The position numbers were made by a program, and so were the translations under genes. The notes beneath the pieces were generated by a model, which saw nothing but the letters and a program-made list of their open reading frames with translations, did no database searches and had not been told where the DNA came from. 64,000 nucleotides of DNA from Hahella sp050299855 (GTDB taxonomy: Bacteria > Pseudomonadota > Gammaproteobacteria > Pseudomonadales > Oleiphilaceae). This document shows, piece after piece, positions 29,452 to 39,006 of the stretch (the stretch's first letter is position 1; each line of letters opens with the position of its first letter). The stretch is taken from NCBI GenBank assembly GCA_050299855.1, contig JBNKWQ010000025.1, positions 1 to 64,000 on the forward strand, read 5' to 3'.

Positions 29452-30375
29452 CTAGCGAATCCCCAGCAGTCCGACCATCAGCGGAATATAAACCAACGCG
29501 ATTAATGTGCTGATCAACGTCAATAGGGCCACCCGTTGCGGATGAATATCCAGCAGGGAGGCAATCACCACAGAATTTGCCGCCAGAGGTGTAATGGAGA
29601 CCAGGAGAATGGAAGCATGAATTTGATCTGAATAGACCTGGAATACCCAGCGATCCAGGCTGACCAGGGCCAATGCCAGCAGCGGCCATGTGACAAATTT
29701 TCCTGACAGCACCAGGGAGGCAAAACGCAGGCTGGCAGCTTCCACTTTTATCCACGAAATACCTACACCGATAATCATCATTCCCAGTACAGTATAGGCA
29801 CCCCGGACATTGTCGATCATCGGCGCCAGCAGAGCAGGCATGGAGACGTCGGCGAAATTCAGGACCAAGCCGATTAGAAAAGCATAGAGGGACGGCAATC
29901 CCAATACTTTGACAAAGCTTTCGCGAGCACTATAACGACCATTGGCAGCCCAATAGAAACCAAGGGAATTCTCATAGAGAGTGACTCCCAGCATGGCAAT
30001 GATATAGAGCCCGACCTGATCCGCCGGGAACAACAGCAGTGCCACAGGGATACCGAAATAGCCGGTATTACCGGTACCGACCACTAAAGCCAGTATATTG
30101 GCCCGGTTATCCCCCAGCAGTTTCCGCCCCAGTAACAGGAAGGTCCCACCATTCAGAGCGGCAAGTCCCCACATCCACAAAGGCACCAGTACCATTGCCG
30201 GTGAAATTTCCGCCTGTAAGGTGCCGGAGAAAATAACGATGGGTGTGAGAATATATATCATCAACCCGGCGAAATGCCGACTTTCCACCTGCAGGAAACG
30301 TCCGCCGATAAATCCTAAAAAAATCAACAAATAAAGCGGCAATAGCTTGTACAAAAGAGTGAGGAAGACATCCAT
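29452..30375 (-). CDS. AEC (auxin efflux carrier) family transporter
   Basis: The 307-residue protein has about ten hydrophobic segments split in two bundles and the AEC family features TPIVIFSGTL in the first half and NTGYFGIPVALLL near residue 107. Bacterial members export malate, malonate or other organic acids and amino acids. The substrate here is unknown. It lies 18 bases downstream of the GspF-like gene on the same strand, so they may be co-transcribed. Confidence 0.88.
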   Translation of the reverse strand: MDVFLTLLYKLLPLYLLIFLGFIGGRFLQVESRHFAGLMIYILTPIVIFSGTLQAEISPAMVLVPLWMWGLAALNGGTFLLLGRKLLGDNRANILALVVGTGNTGYFGIPVALLLFPADQVGLYIIAMLGVTLYENSLGFYWAANGRYSARESFVKVLGLPSLYAFLIGLVLNFADVSMPALLAPMIDNVRGAYTVLGMMIIGVGISWIKVEAASLRFASLVLSGKFVTWPLLALALVSLDRWVFQVYSDQIHASILLVSITPLAANSVVIASLLDIHPQRVALLTLISTLIALVYIPLMVGLLGIR

Positions 30376-30393
30376 GAAATTCGCTATTCCTAA

Positions 30394-31329
30394 TTACTGC
30401 AAGGCCAAAAATGTCCAGACGACTGCGAGAGGCACCAATAGCAGAAAGGGTAAAACGGCGGAGGTAAACTCAAGCTGGTCGACATATGACTGTCGTACAA
30501 CATCAGTAATGCCCGGTTCCCACAGTTTCCCGGCAGGCCCCTGTTGATCCCTGGGTTGGGCAGTGAACTTGGTTTCCGCCAATATGCCGCTGGCAATAAA
30601 AGCCTTTGATATCTGGGTACCGCTGGCCACATCAGTTGCAACACCCTGATAGCGTTGTCTCAGCCAACTGATAGGTTCAGATTTGGCACATACATTCAGC
30701 GACCGGGGCAAATCCATACCGCCTTGAATACATAAGCCCAGATTCAGTAAATATTGATATACACTTCGGGCCACCACCAGGGAACGAAATAGCGGCAATA
30801 GCGCAGCCAGACGCCAAAATCTTGAATCCGGCGCAATCCAATTCGCCATAACAGGGGCGGATGCAAGATAGCCAAGACTACATAAGAGCACGGTGACACC
30901 CCCGCCAACCCCAAACGCGGCTGACTCCGGGGCGATCAGATAACCAGCATAACCGCCGGTAAAGCTCAGCAGTAACCAAAGGCCAGCGGTCCACCAGATA
31001 AGCCGAGCGGAAGATTGGCCAATGAGAACATAGTATTCGCAGAGACGGGAAAACACCTCTGTGATTTTCAGTGTTGCCAGACCAAACTGAATAAATCTCA
31101 GCTCCCAGGGCAGGAACAGCGGCGAAGCTTTGAGATGCTCCAATAAGGGTATTTCCGGTGTCTGGCGAATATTTTCGGCCAATTGAGTCAAAGACTGCCG
31201 GAAACAATCGGGAGATATCTCTGCGACATTGTCAAAAATCTGGGGGAATTTGTCGCCATTACTCAAGGCTTGGCCAAGGTTAGCGAACAGCACAGCACGG
31301 TTGCTGGCCAATTGGGTGGCATAGGACAT
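30394..31329 (-). CDS. GspF/T2SF-like membrane protein
   Basis: The 311-residue protein resembles the type II secretion F (GspF/PilC) platform domain. A helical cytoplasmic half (1-100) leads to hydrophobic segments near 115-165, then a second cytoplasmic half with the pattern YLLNLGLCIQGGMDLPRSL, and a C-terminal TM helix (about 287-307). No other secretion genes are present, so it is an orphan. Similar isolated F-like proteins occur in related bacteria, and their role is unknown. Confidence 0.65.
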   Translation of the reverse strand: MSYATQLASNRAVLFANLGQALSNGDKFPQIFDNVAEISPDCFRQSLTQLAENIRQTPEIPLLEHLKASPLFLPWELRFIQFGLATLKITEVFSRLCEYYVLIGQSSARLIWWTAGLWLLLSFTGGYAGYLIAPESAAFGVGGGVTVLLCSLGYLASAPVMANWIAPDSRFWRLAALLPLFRSLVVARSVYQYLLNLGLCIQGGMDLPRSLNVCAKSEPISWLRQRYQGVATDVASGTQISKAFIASGILAETKFTAQPRDQQGPAGKLWEPGITDVVRQSYVDQLEFTSAVLPFLLLVPLAVVWTFLALQ

Positions 31330-31388
31330 TTAAACGAGAGATTCCTGTTCTGCAGGTTAACTGCGGAACAGTATAGAGGCCACTTACC

Positions 31389-31412
31389 AAAAAGGCACCT
31401 TGTGGTGCCTTT
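31389..31412 (-). terminator. Terminator of maoP
   Basis: A perfect nine-base stem (AAAGGCACC/GGTGCCTTT) with a four-base loop begins three bases after the maoP stop. On the minus strand the stem runs into TTTTTGG, giving a standard intrinsic terminator. Confidence 0.88.
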
Positions 31413-31414
31413 AA

Positions 31415-31756
31415 TCAGTCAGTATCCAGATCAGGAGTATCCGAAGAATCGGACATCGCAAACGCCATACCGGTGGTATATGCAACGCGCTTGGTGCCGA
31501 TATGTTTCAGGTATTTCAACCAGACCTTCTCATGTTCGGTTTCGGCTTGACGCTCACCCTGGAACACTTTGAGGAACTGCTCCTCGGTCGCCGTACTCGG
31601 CACCCGATTACCATTGCACAATTCCTGATAGGCAAAACCATTACGCTCAATCAGATCCGCTTCCTTTTTGGAAAAAAATCCTGAACGGGCAAAGCCCCGC
31701 GCAAAGTTTTTGTTGTCGTAAAATACTTTACTACTGGCAAAGTCTTTCTGGTTCAT
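31415..31756 (-). CDS. maoP: Macrodomain Ori organization protein MaoP (DUF413)
   Basis: The 113-residue protein aligns with E. coli MaoP/YifE: FYDNKNFARGFARSGFF, then KEADLIERNGFAYQEL, then GERQAETEHEKVWLKYL and an acidic C-terminus. MaoP acts with a DNA site (maoS) to organise the Ori macrodomain. I start at the ATG at 31756, which has GGAG at a suitable distance; ten upstream codons are open but unlikely. It is a single gene with its own terminator and a candidate promoter about 130 bases upstream. Confidence 0.92.
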   Translation of the reverse strand: MNQKDFASSKVFYDNKNFARGFARSGFFSKKEADLIERNGFAYQELCNGNRVPSTATEEQFLKVFQGERQAETEHEKVWLKYLKHIGTKRVAYTTGMAFAMSDSSDTPDLDTD

Positions 31757-32127
31757 AACATAGCTCCTCCATCTTACAAGAAGCAAAAATCATCTAACCC
31801 TGAAACCCCGAAAAAACCCACATCTGCTGCGGACTTTCCAACTTTCAGACGACCTAAATATGACCATAGTCTATTTGGCGCGATTATGTGCAAACAAACC
31901 GGTCAGTACAACAAAAAAAATTGCAAATTTTTGAAAAATTCGACCAATGATCAATAGGATGGGAAATTTATTTTGCAAAATGATGACGAAATCACGACTG
32001 CCGGGTCTAAAAGGGGACTATCAGGCAGGAATAACAGAGCATTATCCGGCTTTCATTCAGGCTTTGATTGCGAGAAAAGCAGGACAGCTGTCAACAATCC
32101 CCGATTCAACGGCAGGATCAGGATAAT
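31757..32127. other. Gene-free region between maoP and the Rrf2 regulator gene
   Basis: These 371 AT-rich bases hold the maoP promoter candidate and a perfect 15-base palindrome at 31926-31940 (AATTTTT, G, AAAAATT). I see no convincing coding sequence on either strand. The right part lies downstream of the suf regulator, which has no clear hairpin terminator. Confidence 0.6.
31883..31911 (-). promoter_or_regulatory. Candidate sigma-70 promoter of maoP
   Basis: On the minus strand TTGTAC and CATAAT are separated by exactly 17 bases. Each differs from consensus at one or two positions. The element lies about 130 bases before the maoP start and just downstream of the 31926-31940 palindrome. Confidence 0.4.
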
Positions 32128-32598
32128 TCAGCCCTGGAGGGCGACAGCGACCACATCAGAATCGACGCGAACCTTCTGGATCACGTCAAGCTTGGAGAGC
32201 CTGCGGGTCATATCATTGAGGGTAAGCCTCTCGAAGATTTCGTTAACGGTCTGATTGATTACCGCCCAATTGGCCTGAACGGTACAGGAGTGCATCACAT
32301 CACAGAGACGCTCTTCCGCACAGCAGTCTGTCAACGCCACACCACCATCTACAGCCCGCAAAATGGCGGCAATACTGATGTGATGTGCCGGCTGGGCAAG
32401 GGCATAACCGCCCTTCACGCCACGTTCTGATTTCACCACACCCGCATCAACCAGCAGCTTCATGACTTTTCGAACGGTGGGAATCGCCAGGTCAGTTTGT
32501 TCCGCCACTTGTTCCAGCTTCACTAATTCGCCTCCTGAAGTTGCCAAAGAGGAGGCAATCAGCAAACCATAATCGGCGAGTCTGGCAAGTCTTATCAT
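32128..32598 (-). CDS. SUF system Fe-S assembly regulator, Rrf2/IscR family
   Basis: The 156-residue protein has an N-terminal winged helix (MIRLARLADYGLLIASSLA, then VRKVMKLLVDAGVVKSERG, then GGYALA) and a cysteine cluster C92-C93-x5-C99-x5-C105. The CX5CX5C spacing equals that of the IscR [2Fe-2S] ligand set. It fits the FeS-assembly SUF regulator subfamily. It is divergent from sufB across 407 bases, so it probably senses cluster supply and controls the suf operon, and perhaps itself. Confidence 0.93.
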   Translation of the reverse strand: MIRLARLADYGLLIASSLATSGGELVKLEQVAEQTDLAIPTVRKVMKLLVDAGVVKSERGVKGGYALAQPAHHISIAAILRAVDGGVALTDCCAEERLCDVMHSCTVQANWAVINQTVNEIFERLTLNDMTRRLSKLDVIQKVRVDSDVVAVALQG

Positions 32599-33005
32599 GG
32601 AGATTCACTCTAATTTTCAAACATGGGGCCCGTATCAGGAAAAGCCGAAAAAGCCAAGACGCTTACTAGTCAGTTCTCAACACAGCTCTCAACAAAGACA
32701 AACAAATACGTTTTGCCTTCCTGACGGGAACGCCGCAAGTGTAGCGCGTTTCGGGATTGATTACCAATTTGGTATTGATTTAAACGGACTCTTTAAGTAC
32801 CCTAGAAAACTACTCAAGAATTATAACGATAAGACTCTGACTCAACGCCCATTTTGGCTCCAGTAACGCCTTATTTTACCAGTTACTGTTTGCCGGAGAC
32901 GCTGACTCGGAGTCTTGCTGTAGATAAATGGTGACAGTTTGCCTGATTTTTCAGGACAAACTGATTTGTGTGACTCAAACAGATATCGGAAAGTGGAGTT
33001 AGCCC
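32599..33005. promoter_or_regulatory. Divergent regulatory region of the suf locus
   Basis: This 407-base gap lies between the Rrf2 regulator and sufB. It holds an 11-base palindrome GACTCGGAGTC at 32904-32914. A hairpin at 32935-32963 has the arms CAGTTTGCCTGA and TCAGGACAAACTG, a TTTT loop and one bulged A. It ends 42 bases before the sufB ATG, so it is probably in the leader or overlaps the promoter. GACTC recurs at about 32834, 32840, 32904 and 32971. These are candidate regulator sites; no exact IscR-type consensus is evident. Confidence 0.45.
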
Positions 33006-34454
33006 ATGGCCACCCCGGAAAATTCCGTCGACCAGTACATCAAACGCGAATATCAAGCCGGTTTTATTACCGACATTGAGAGCGATGCTTTGGAACCTGG
33101 CCTCAACGAGGATGTTATTCGCTTTATTTCAGCCAAGAAAAATGAACCTGAGTTCATGCTGAACTGGCGGCTGAAAGCCTATCGTGAATGGCTGCAGATG
33201 CAGGAGCCGAAGTGGGCTCACGTTCATTATCCGAAAATTGATTTCAACGACATTATTTATTACTCCGCGCCGAAATCGCAGAAGGATGGCCCTAAAAGCC
33301 TGGATGAAGTCGATCCGGAATTGCTGCGCACCTATGAAAAGCTGGGAATACCCTTGCATGAGCGTGCTGCCCTGGCCGGCGTTGCAGTAGATGCAGTATT
33401 CGACAGTGTCTCTGTCGCTACCACTTTCAAGGAAAAGCTCTCTGAAGCGGGCGTTATCTTCTGCCCCATTTCTGAAGCAGTCATAAACCATCCTGAACTG
33501 GTGGAAAAATACCTGGGCAGCGTCGTACCAACCCGGGACAACTTCTATGCTTCATTGAATTCTGCTGTCTTCAGTGACGGCTCTTTTGTGTACATTCCCA
33601 AGGGTGTTCGTTGCCCGATGGAACTGTCCACCTACTTCCGGATCAACGCCGCCAAAACCGGCCAGTTTGAAAGAACCCTGATCATTGCCGACGAAGGCAG
33701 CTACGTCAGCTACCTGGAAGGCTGTACTGCTCCCATGCGTGACGAAAACCAACTCCACGCAGCAGTGGTGGAACTGGTGGCTCTGGAAGGTGCAGAAATC
33801 AAATATTCAACCGTACAGAACTGGTATCCCGGCGATGAAGAAGGCCGTGGCGGCATCTATAACTTCGTCACCAAACGCGGTCTGTGCGCCGGTGCTCATT
33901 CCAAGATATCCTGGACCCAGGTGGAAACCGGCTCAGCCATTACCTGGAAGTATCCCAGTGTCGTGCTTAAAGGTGATCACAGTGTAGGCGAGTTTTACTC
34001 AGTGGCCCTGACCAACAACCTGCAACAGGCTGACACCGGCACCAAGATGATTCACATGGGTAAAAATACCCGCAGCACTATTATCTCCAAGGGGATTTCT
34101 GCCGGGCGCAGTGACGCCAGTTATCGCGGTCTGGTCCGGATTGGCCCCAAAGCAGAGCACGCCCGCAACTATACCCAGTGCGACAGCCTGCTGATTGGCG
34201 ATAAATGCGGGGCACACACCTTCCCCTATATCGAGAGCAAGAACAATTCAGCAGTGGTTGAACATGAGGCCACCACCTCCAAGGTCAGTGATGAACAGCT
34301 TTTCCTGTGCCGTCAAAGGGGCATAGATGCAGAACGGGCGGTATCCATGATCGTCAACGGGTTCTGCAAGGAAGTGTTCAAGGAACTGCCGATGGAATTT
34401 GCCGTGGAAGCCGGAAAACTGCTGGAAGTCAGCCTGGAAGGGTCGGTCGGATAA
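33006..34454 (+). CDS. sufB: Fe-S cluster assembly scaffold SufB
   Basis: The 482-residue protein is a full-length SufB. It forms the SufBC2D scaffold on which Fe-S clusters are built. The family core with GVRCPMELSTYFRIN (near residue 201), the parallel beta-helix region (200-440) and the C-terminal cysteine-containing segment are present, with conserved Cys in EGCTAPM and DSLLIGDKCGAHTFPYI. GTGGAG precedes the ATG. It opens the suf operon. Confidence 0.97.
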   Translation: MATPENSVDQYIKREYQAGFITDIESDALEPGLNEDVIRFISAKKNEPEFMLNWRLKAYREWLQMQEPKWAHVHYPKIDFNDIIYYSAPKSQKDGPKSLDEVDPELLRTYEKLGIPLHERAALAGVAVDAVFDSVSVATTFKEKLSEAGVIFCPISEAVINHPELVEKYLGSVVPTRDNFYASLNSAVFSDGSFVYIPKGVRCPMELSTYFRINAAKTGQFERTLIIADEGSYVSYLEGCTAPMRDENQLHAAVVELVALEGAEIKYSTVQNWYPGDEEGRGGIYNFVTKRGLCAGAHSKISWTQVETGSAITWKYPSVVLKGDHSVGEFYSVALTNNLQQADTGTKMIHMGKNTRSTIISKGISAGRSDASYRGLVRIGPKAEHARNYTQCDSLLIGDKCGAHTFPYIESKNNSAVVEHEATTSKVSDEQLFLCRQRGIDAERAVSMIVNGFCKEVFKELPMEFAVEAGKLLEVSLEGSVG

Positions 34455-34582
34455 TCCGGCAGTCCTGACGATTACCGGGCACTGATCACTACGATAAATA
34501 TATAACTAAAAACAGCCATTTTTGCTTCAACTGACGCCAGATTCTGATGGGGGCGGCAGATGAATAAGTTACAGGATCAAAC

Positions 34583-35344
34583 ATGTTAAGCATTAAAAAC
34601 CTTTACGCACGAGTTGACGAGAAAGAAATTCTTAAAGGACTGACACTGGAAGTTAAACCCGGTGAAGTACACGCCATTATGGGACCCAACGGCTCGGGCA
34701 AAAGTACCCTCACCCACGTGCTGTCCGGTCGCGAAGGTTATGAAGTCACTGAAGGTGACGTCAGCTATCTGGGCAAAGACCTGCTGGAGCTGGAACCCGA
34801 AGAACGTGCCAGGGAAGGAATTTTCCTGGCTTTCCAGTATCCGGTGGAAATCCCCGGTGTCAGCAACATTCAGTTTCTGCGTACCGCCATGAACAGTATC
34901 CGCAAACATCGCGGTGAAGAAGAATTGGACGCAGCCTCTTTTCTGAAACTGGCACGTCAGAAGATCGGCATGGTGAACCTGGATCCTGACTTCCTCAAAC
35001 GTGGCGTGAACGAAGGCTTTTCCGGTGGTGAGAAGAAACGCAATGAAATTATGCAGATGCTGATGCTGGAGCCCAAACTGGCGCTGCTGGATGAGACGGA
35101 TTCAGGTCTGGACATTGATGCCCTGCAAACTGTTGCCAATGGGGTTAATGCCCTGCGTAGCCCAGACCGTGCAGTTATTCTGGTCACTCACTACCAGCGC
35201 CTGCTGAATTATATCGTGCCCGATTACGTACACGTGCTGGCCAATGGTCGCATCGTGAAATCCGGTGGTCGTGAGCTGGCCCTGGAGCTGGAAGAGAAAG
35301 GCTACGGCTGGCTGAACATAGACGATGACAAGAGCGTGGCTTAA
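34583..35344 (+). CDS. sufC: Fe-S assembly ATPase SufC
   Basis: The 253-residue ABC-type ATPase drives the SufBCD complex. Walker A is MGPNGSGKST near residue 33, the Q-loop segment is FLAFQYPVEIPGV, the signature is FSGGEKKRNEI near 149, and Walker B is LALLDETDSGLDID near 170. AGGATCAAAC precedes the ATG. The 128-base gap after sufB is larger than the other gaps of the operon and could hold an internal promoter. Confidence 0.97.
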   Translation: MLSIKNLYARVDEKEILKGLTLEVKPGEVHAIMGPNGSGKSTLTHVLSGREGYEVTEGDVSYLGKDLLELEPEERAREGIFLAFQYPVEIPGVSNIQFLRTAMNSIRKHRGEEELDAASFLKLARQKIGMVNLDPDFLKRGVNEGFSGGEKKRNEIMQMLMLEPKLALLDETDSGLDIDALQTVANGVNALRSPDRAVILVTHYQRLLNYIVPDYVHVLANGRIVKSGGRELALELEEKGYGWLNIDDDKSVA

Positions 35345-35393
35345 CGCCTGACAAACTGACTCGAACGAATGCATAAGTAGGAACAGCTAAGTT

Positions 35394-36713
35394 ATGTCCA
35401 CAAATACCAATCCCTACGAAGAGTTCCACCAGGATTGCCTGAATGCGGCCAAATCCTGGGGCGATCAGTTGCCTGAAAGCCTGCAATGGCTCAATGGTGA
35501 GCGTCAGCTTGGCCTTGAACAATTTGCCCAGCTTCAGCTTCCAACCCGCAAGACTGAAAACTGGCGCTACTCGCCGATCATGCCCATGGTCCAAGCCAAA
35601 GCGCTGCAGTTGCGCGTGCCGGTTAATGATGCCACTGCCAGTGGTATCGAAGGTGACTTTTATCAGCTGACACTAATGAATGGTCAGCTGTTGCCGGTAT
35701 CAGCGCCCCAGGACAGCGCCCTGGAAGTGATACCATTCGGCCAGGCGTCGAATGATCAGCAGAACCTGATCAAAGCCCATCTGAACAAGACTTTTGGTTT
35801 GCAGGATCATCCTTTTGCGGCACTGAATGCCAGCGCCTTGCAGGACGGCGTGCTGATCAATGTTAAAGCAGATTCAAAACCTGCCAAGTCAATCCAAATC
35901 GTACATGCCAATGACCAACAACAAGACAGTTTTTCCAGTTACAACCGGGTGCTGATTGTGGTTGAAGCCGGAGCAAAAGCAACCGTCCTGGAAACATTTA
36001 CCGATGTGGCCGGACAGGCACAGATGCGCAATGCCATTACCGAAATATTCCTGGCTGAGAATAGCCATCTCACCCACTACGCGATTAATGTGGAAAGCGC
36101 TCAGCATATTCACACCGGCGCTGTGTTTGTGGAACAACAGGCAGGCAGCCAGTTTGTACAGCATAACTTCGCCACCGGCAGCGCCCTGAAACGTCGCGAT
36201 CTGCAAACCAAACTTCTGGGACCCCAGGCTGATGTCAAATTATTTGGCGCCTACCTGATCGGCGGCCAGACCCATGTCGACTATCACACCACTATTGATC
36301 ACGTGGCTCCTCACTGCACCAGCGAAGAAGTATTCAAGGGCATTGTGACTGACCAGGGCAAGGCGGTCTTTAACGGCCGCATTCACATCCATCGCGATGC
36401 CCAACAATCTAATGCCAATATGAATAACCGCAACCTGCTGTTGACCAACACAGCCGAAGTGAATACCAAGCCGGAGCTGGAAATTTACGCCGATGATGTT
36501 AAATGTTCCCACGGTGCAACTGTCGGACAGTTGGATGAAGTGGCGTTGTACTACTTCCAGACCCGCGGTATTAACAAAGCTGATGCGCATCGCATGCTTA
36601 GTCACGCCTTTGTAGAGACGGTATTGGATGCCATGGATACTGAGGCCGTCCATACATATGTACAGCAGATTGCTGAACAGTTCTATGCCCACTGCCAGAG
36701 CAGTGTGAACTGA
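35394..36713 (+). CDS. sufD: Fe-S assembly protein SufD
   Basis: The 439-residue protein is the SufD partner of SufB and SufC. It has a helical N-terminal domain, the beta-helix domain, and the C-terminal SufBD core with DDVKCSHGATVGQLDE near residue 366, which carries the conserved Cys and His used at the SufB-SufD interface. It lies 49 bases after sufC and 36 before sufS. Confidence 0.96.
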   Translation: MSTNTNPYEEFHQDCLNAAKSWGDQLPESLQWLNGERQLGLEQFAQLQLPTRKTENWRYSPIMPMVQAKALQLRVPVNDATASGIEGDFYQLTLMNGQLLPVSAPQDSALEVIPFGQASNDQQNLIKAHLNKTFGLQDHPFAALNASALQDGVLINVKADSKPAKSIQIVHANDQQQDSFSSYNRVLIVVEAGAKATVLETFTDVAGQAQMRNAITEIFLAENSHLTHYAINVESAQHIHTGAVFVEQQAGSQFVQHNFATGSALKRRDLQTKLLGPQADVKLFGAYLIGGQTHVDYHTTIDHVAPHCTSEEVFKGIVTDQGKAVFNGRIHIHRDAQQSNANMNNRNLLLTNTAEVNTKPELEIYADDVKCSHGATVGQLDEVALYYFQTRGINKADAHRMLSHAFVETVLDAMDTEAVHTYVQQIAEQFYAHCQSSVN

Positions 36714-36749
36714 AGTCGGCCTATTCAGGAGATCGCAGGAGAAATCAGA

Positions 36750-37988
36750 ATGACGCAAGCGATTAAACGTCCATTTGATGTCCTTACCGTCCGTGATGAC
36801 TTCCCGATACTGCAGCAAAGTGTCAATGGTCATCCGCTGGTCTACTTTGATAACGCAGCAACGGCACAAAAACCAAACGCTGTCATTGAGGCCATGTCAC
36901 GCTATTACCGTGAGACCAATTCAAATGTCCATCGTGGTGCTCACGCCCTCAGCGACCGTGCAACTGCAGAATTTGAAGCTGCGCGAGATCAGGTAAAACG
37001 CTTCCTTAATGCTCCCTCCCGGGAAGAAATCATTTGGGTAAGAGGCACCACAGAAGGTATCAACCTGGTCGCCCAAAGTTATGGCCGCAGTCAGTTGAAA
37101 GCGGGAGATGAGATAATAGTCAGCCAGCTGGAGCATCACTCCAACATCGTTCCCTGGCAGATCGTGGCACAGCAAACCGGTGCCACCATCAAGGTGATTC
37201 CGATCAACGAAAACGTTGAGCTGGATATGGAAGCGTTTAAAGACATGCTGAATGAGCGCACAAAAATTGTCGCGATCAATCATGCTTCCAATGCCATGGG
37301 CACCATCAACCCGATTAAGGCAATCGTATCTCTGGCCCATGCAGCTGGTGCCATTGTAGTCGTTGATGGCGCTCAGGGAGCCCCACACCTGGATATCGAC
37401 GTGCAGGACCTGGGCTGCGATTTTTACGCTTTTTCAGGCCACAAAGTATTCGGCCCGACCGGCATTGGTGCTCTCTATGGTCGCAAGGAGCTGCTGGATG
37501 CCATGCCGCCTTACCAAGGTGGCGGCGAGATGATCGAACGGGTTTCGTTTAGCGGTACCACATATAATGTCCTGCCCTTCAAGTTTGAAGCAGGAACACC
37601 TGCCATTGCAGAGTCTATTGGATTGGCAGCGGCGTTGGCCTATATAGAACAGTTCGATAAAGCCCAGTTGAAGGCCCATGAAGACCTGTTGATCAATACT
37701 GCCATCAACCTTGCTGATTCCGTTGAGGGACTTAAGGTAATCGGTAAGGCGTCCAACAAAGTATCGGTATTCTCGTTTATAGTAGACGGACTTCACCCCA
37801 GTGATATGGGCACCCTGCTCGATCAGCAGGGAATTGCCGTCCGCACAGGCCATCACTGTGCGCAGCCATTGATGGAATATCTTGGCCTACCGGGTACCAG
37901 CCGGGCGTCCTTTGCTCTTTACAATACTGTGGAAGAGGTTGAAAAGTTCTTTTCCGCCCTACAAAAAATAGTCAGGCTATTTCGTTAG
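36750..37988 (+). CDS. sufS: Cysteine desulfurase SufS
   Basis: The 412-residue PLP enzyme removes sulfur from cysteine and passes persulfide to SufE. The PLP lysine is in FSGHKVFGPTGIG near residue 231 and the catalytic cysteine is in RTGHHCAQPLM at about residue 370, the type II (SufS) arrangement. AGGAGAAATCAG precedes the ATG. Its partner SufE is the last gene of the operon. Confidence 0.96.
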   Translation: MTQAIKRPFDVLTVRDDFPILQQSVNGHPLVYFDNAATAQKPNAVIEAMSRYYRETNSNVHRGAHALSDRATAEFEAARDQVKRFLNAPSREEIIWVRGTTEGINLVAQSYGRSQLKAGDEIIVSQLEHHSNIVPWQIVAQQTGATIKVIPINENVELDMEAFKDMLNERTKIVAINHASNAMGTINPIKAIVSLAHAAGAIVVVDGAQGAPHLDIDVQDLGCDFYAFSGHKVFGPTGIGALYGRKELLDAMPPYQGGGEMIERVSFSGTTYNVLPFKFEAGTPAIAESIGLAAALAYIEQFDKAQLKAHEDLLINTAINLADSVEGLKVIGKASNKVSVFSFIVDGLHPSDMGTLLDQQGIAVRTGHHCAQPLMEYLGLPGTSRASFALYNTVEEVEKFFSALQKIVRLFR

Positions 37989-38025
37989 AACCTGTTAATC
38001 GAGACTTTCAGGAGACATGACCGAT

Positions 38026-38391
38026 ATGAGCGCGCAAACCTTTACACCCGAAGTGGGATTGCGTATTACTCCGTCCGCTGCAGCCCACATTCGCAAACAG
38101 ATCCAGCAGACATCAAGCGTGGAAGGGTTTCGTATTGGCCTGAAAACCAGCGGCTGTTCCGGTTACATGTATGTGGTAGACCTGGTGACTTCCCCCCAGG
38201 CTGATGATCGCAAGTTTATTCTTGACGGCGACATCCCGGTATTTGTAGATGCCAAAAGCCTGCCACTGATCAATGGAACCGAAATCGACTTCGTGAAGGA
38301 AGGTCTGAATTCCATGTTCCGGTTCACTAACCCCAATGCCGAGTCTGAGTGCGGCTGCGGGGAAAGTATTTCCATCCGCCAAGAAGCTTAG
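38026..38391 (+). CDS. A-type Fe-S carrier protein (SufA/IscA family)
   Basis: The 121-residue protein has the three A-type ligand cysteines: C44 in SGCSGY and C109/C111 in ECGCGES. It would accept clusters from SufBCD and hand them to target enzymes. Two ATGs compete: 38017 lies only two bases after AGGAG, 38026 lies eleven bases after it. I chose 38026 on spacing. Position in the operon makes it functionally SufA, although the sequence alone does not separate SufA from ErpA. Confidence 0.93.
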   Translation: MSAQTFTPEVGLRITPSAAAHIRKQIQQTSSVEGFRIGLKTSGCSGYMYVVDLVTSPQADDRKFILDGDIPVFVDAKSLPLINGTEIDFVKEGLNSMFRFTNPNAESECGCGESISIRQEA

Positions 38392-38405
38392 GAGACCGGG
38401 ACCTT

Positions 38406-38942
38406 ATGGAACGCGAAGTTGTACTGACAAAACGCGAATGCCCTGCCCGACTGGTTCCGGCAGGGACGGAAATCACCATTCCGGCGGATACCTTCGTGAC
38501 CATTACCCAGTCATTAGGGGGCTCTTTCACTGTCGTTTTTAACGGCAATCTGGCCCGAGTGGAAGGCATTGACGCTGAAGCACTGGGCAAGAATGTGGCT
38601 GAGTTCAGTTTTGACGATGTCAAAGAGGGCGAAGTCAATGAGCGTCATGTATGGGAAGCCCTGAGAGCGGTATACGACCCGGAAATTCCAGTTAATATTG
38701 TTGAGCTTGGCCTGGTATATAACGTTACCGTGGGCAAAAATGGCAATAAGAGCAATGTGTATATCGAAATGACACTAACGGCTCCGGGGTGCGGCATGGG
38801 TCCGGTTATTGCCGATGATGTCAAATTCAAGGTGAGTCGGGTTCCCAATGTGGAATCCGTTGATGTAAACCTGGTGTTTGATCCACCCTGGAATAACGAT
38901 ATGCTGAGTGAAGAAGCCAAGCTGGAGCTGGGCATCCTGTAA
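38406..38942 (+). CDS. sufT: Fe-S assembly protein SufT (DUF59/MIP18 family)
   Basis: The 178-residue protein has a variable N-terminal half followed by a DUF59 domain with DPEIPVNIVELGLVY near residue 94 and TAPGCGMGP near 126; the cysteine there is the conserved family residue. SufT proteins aid Fe-S protein maturation and usually sit inside suf operons, as here. The ATG at 38406 has AGGAG ten bases upstream; the longer open frame overlaps the preceding gene. Confidence 0.93.
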   Translation: MEREVVLTKRECPARLVPAGTEITIPADTFVTITQSLGGSFTVVFNGNLARVEGIDAEALGKNVAEFSFDDVKEGEVNERHVWEALRAVYDPEIPVNIVELGLVYNVTVGKNGNKSNVYIEMTLTAPGCGMGPVIADDVKFKVSRVPNVESVDVNLVFDPPWNNDMLSEEAKLELGIL

Positions 38943-39006
38943 TAGTAGCGTAAGCTTCATTGAATGGAGCGCCACGCTGACACATTGATAGAAAAGCCTG
39001 AAACCG

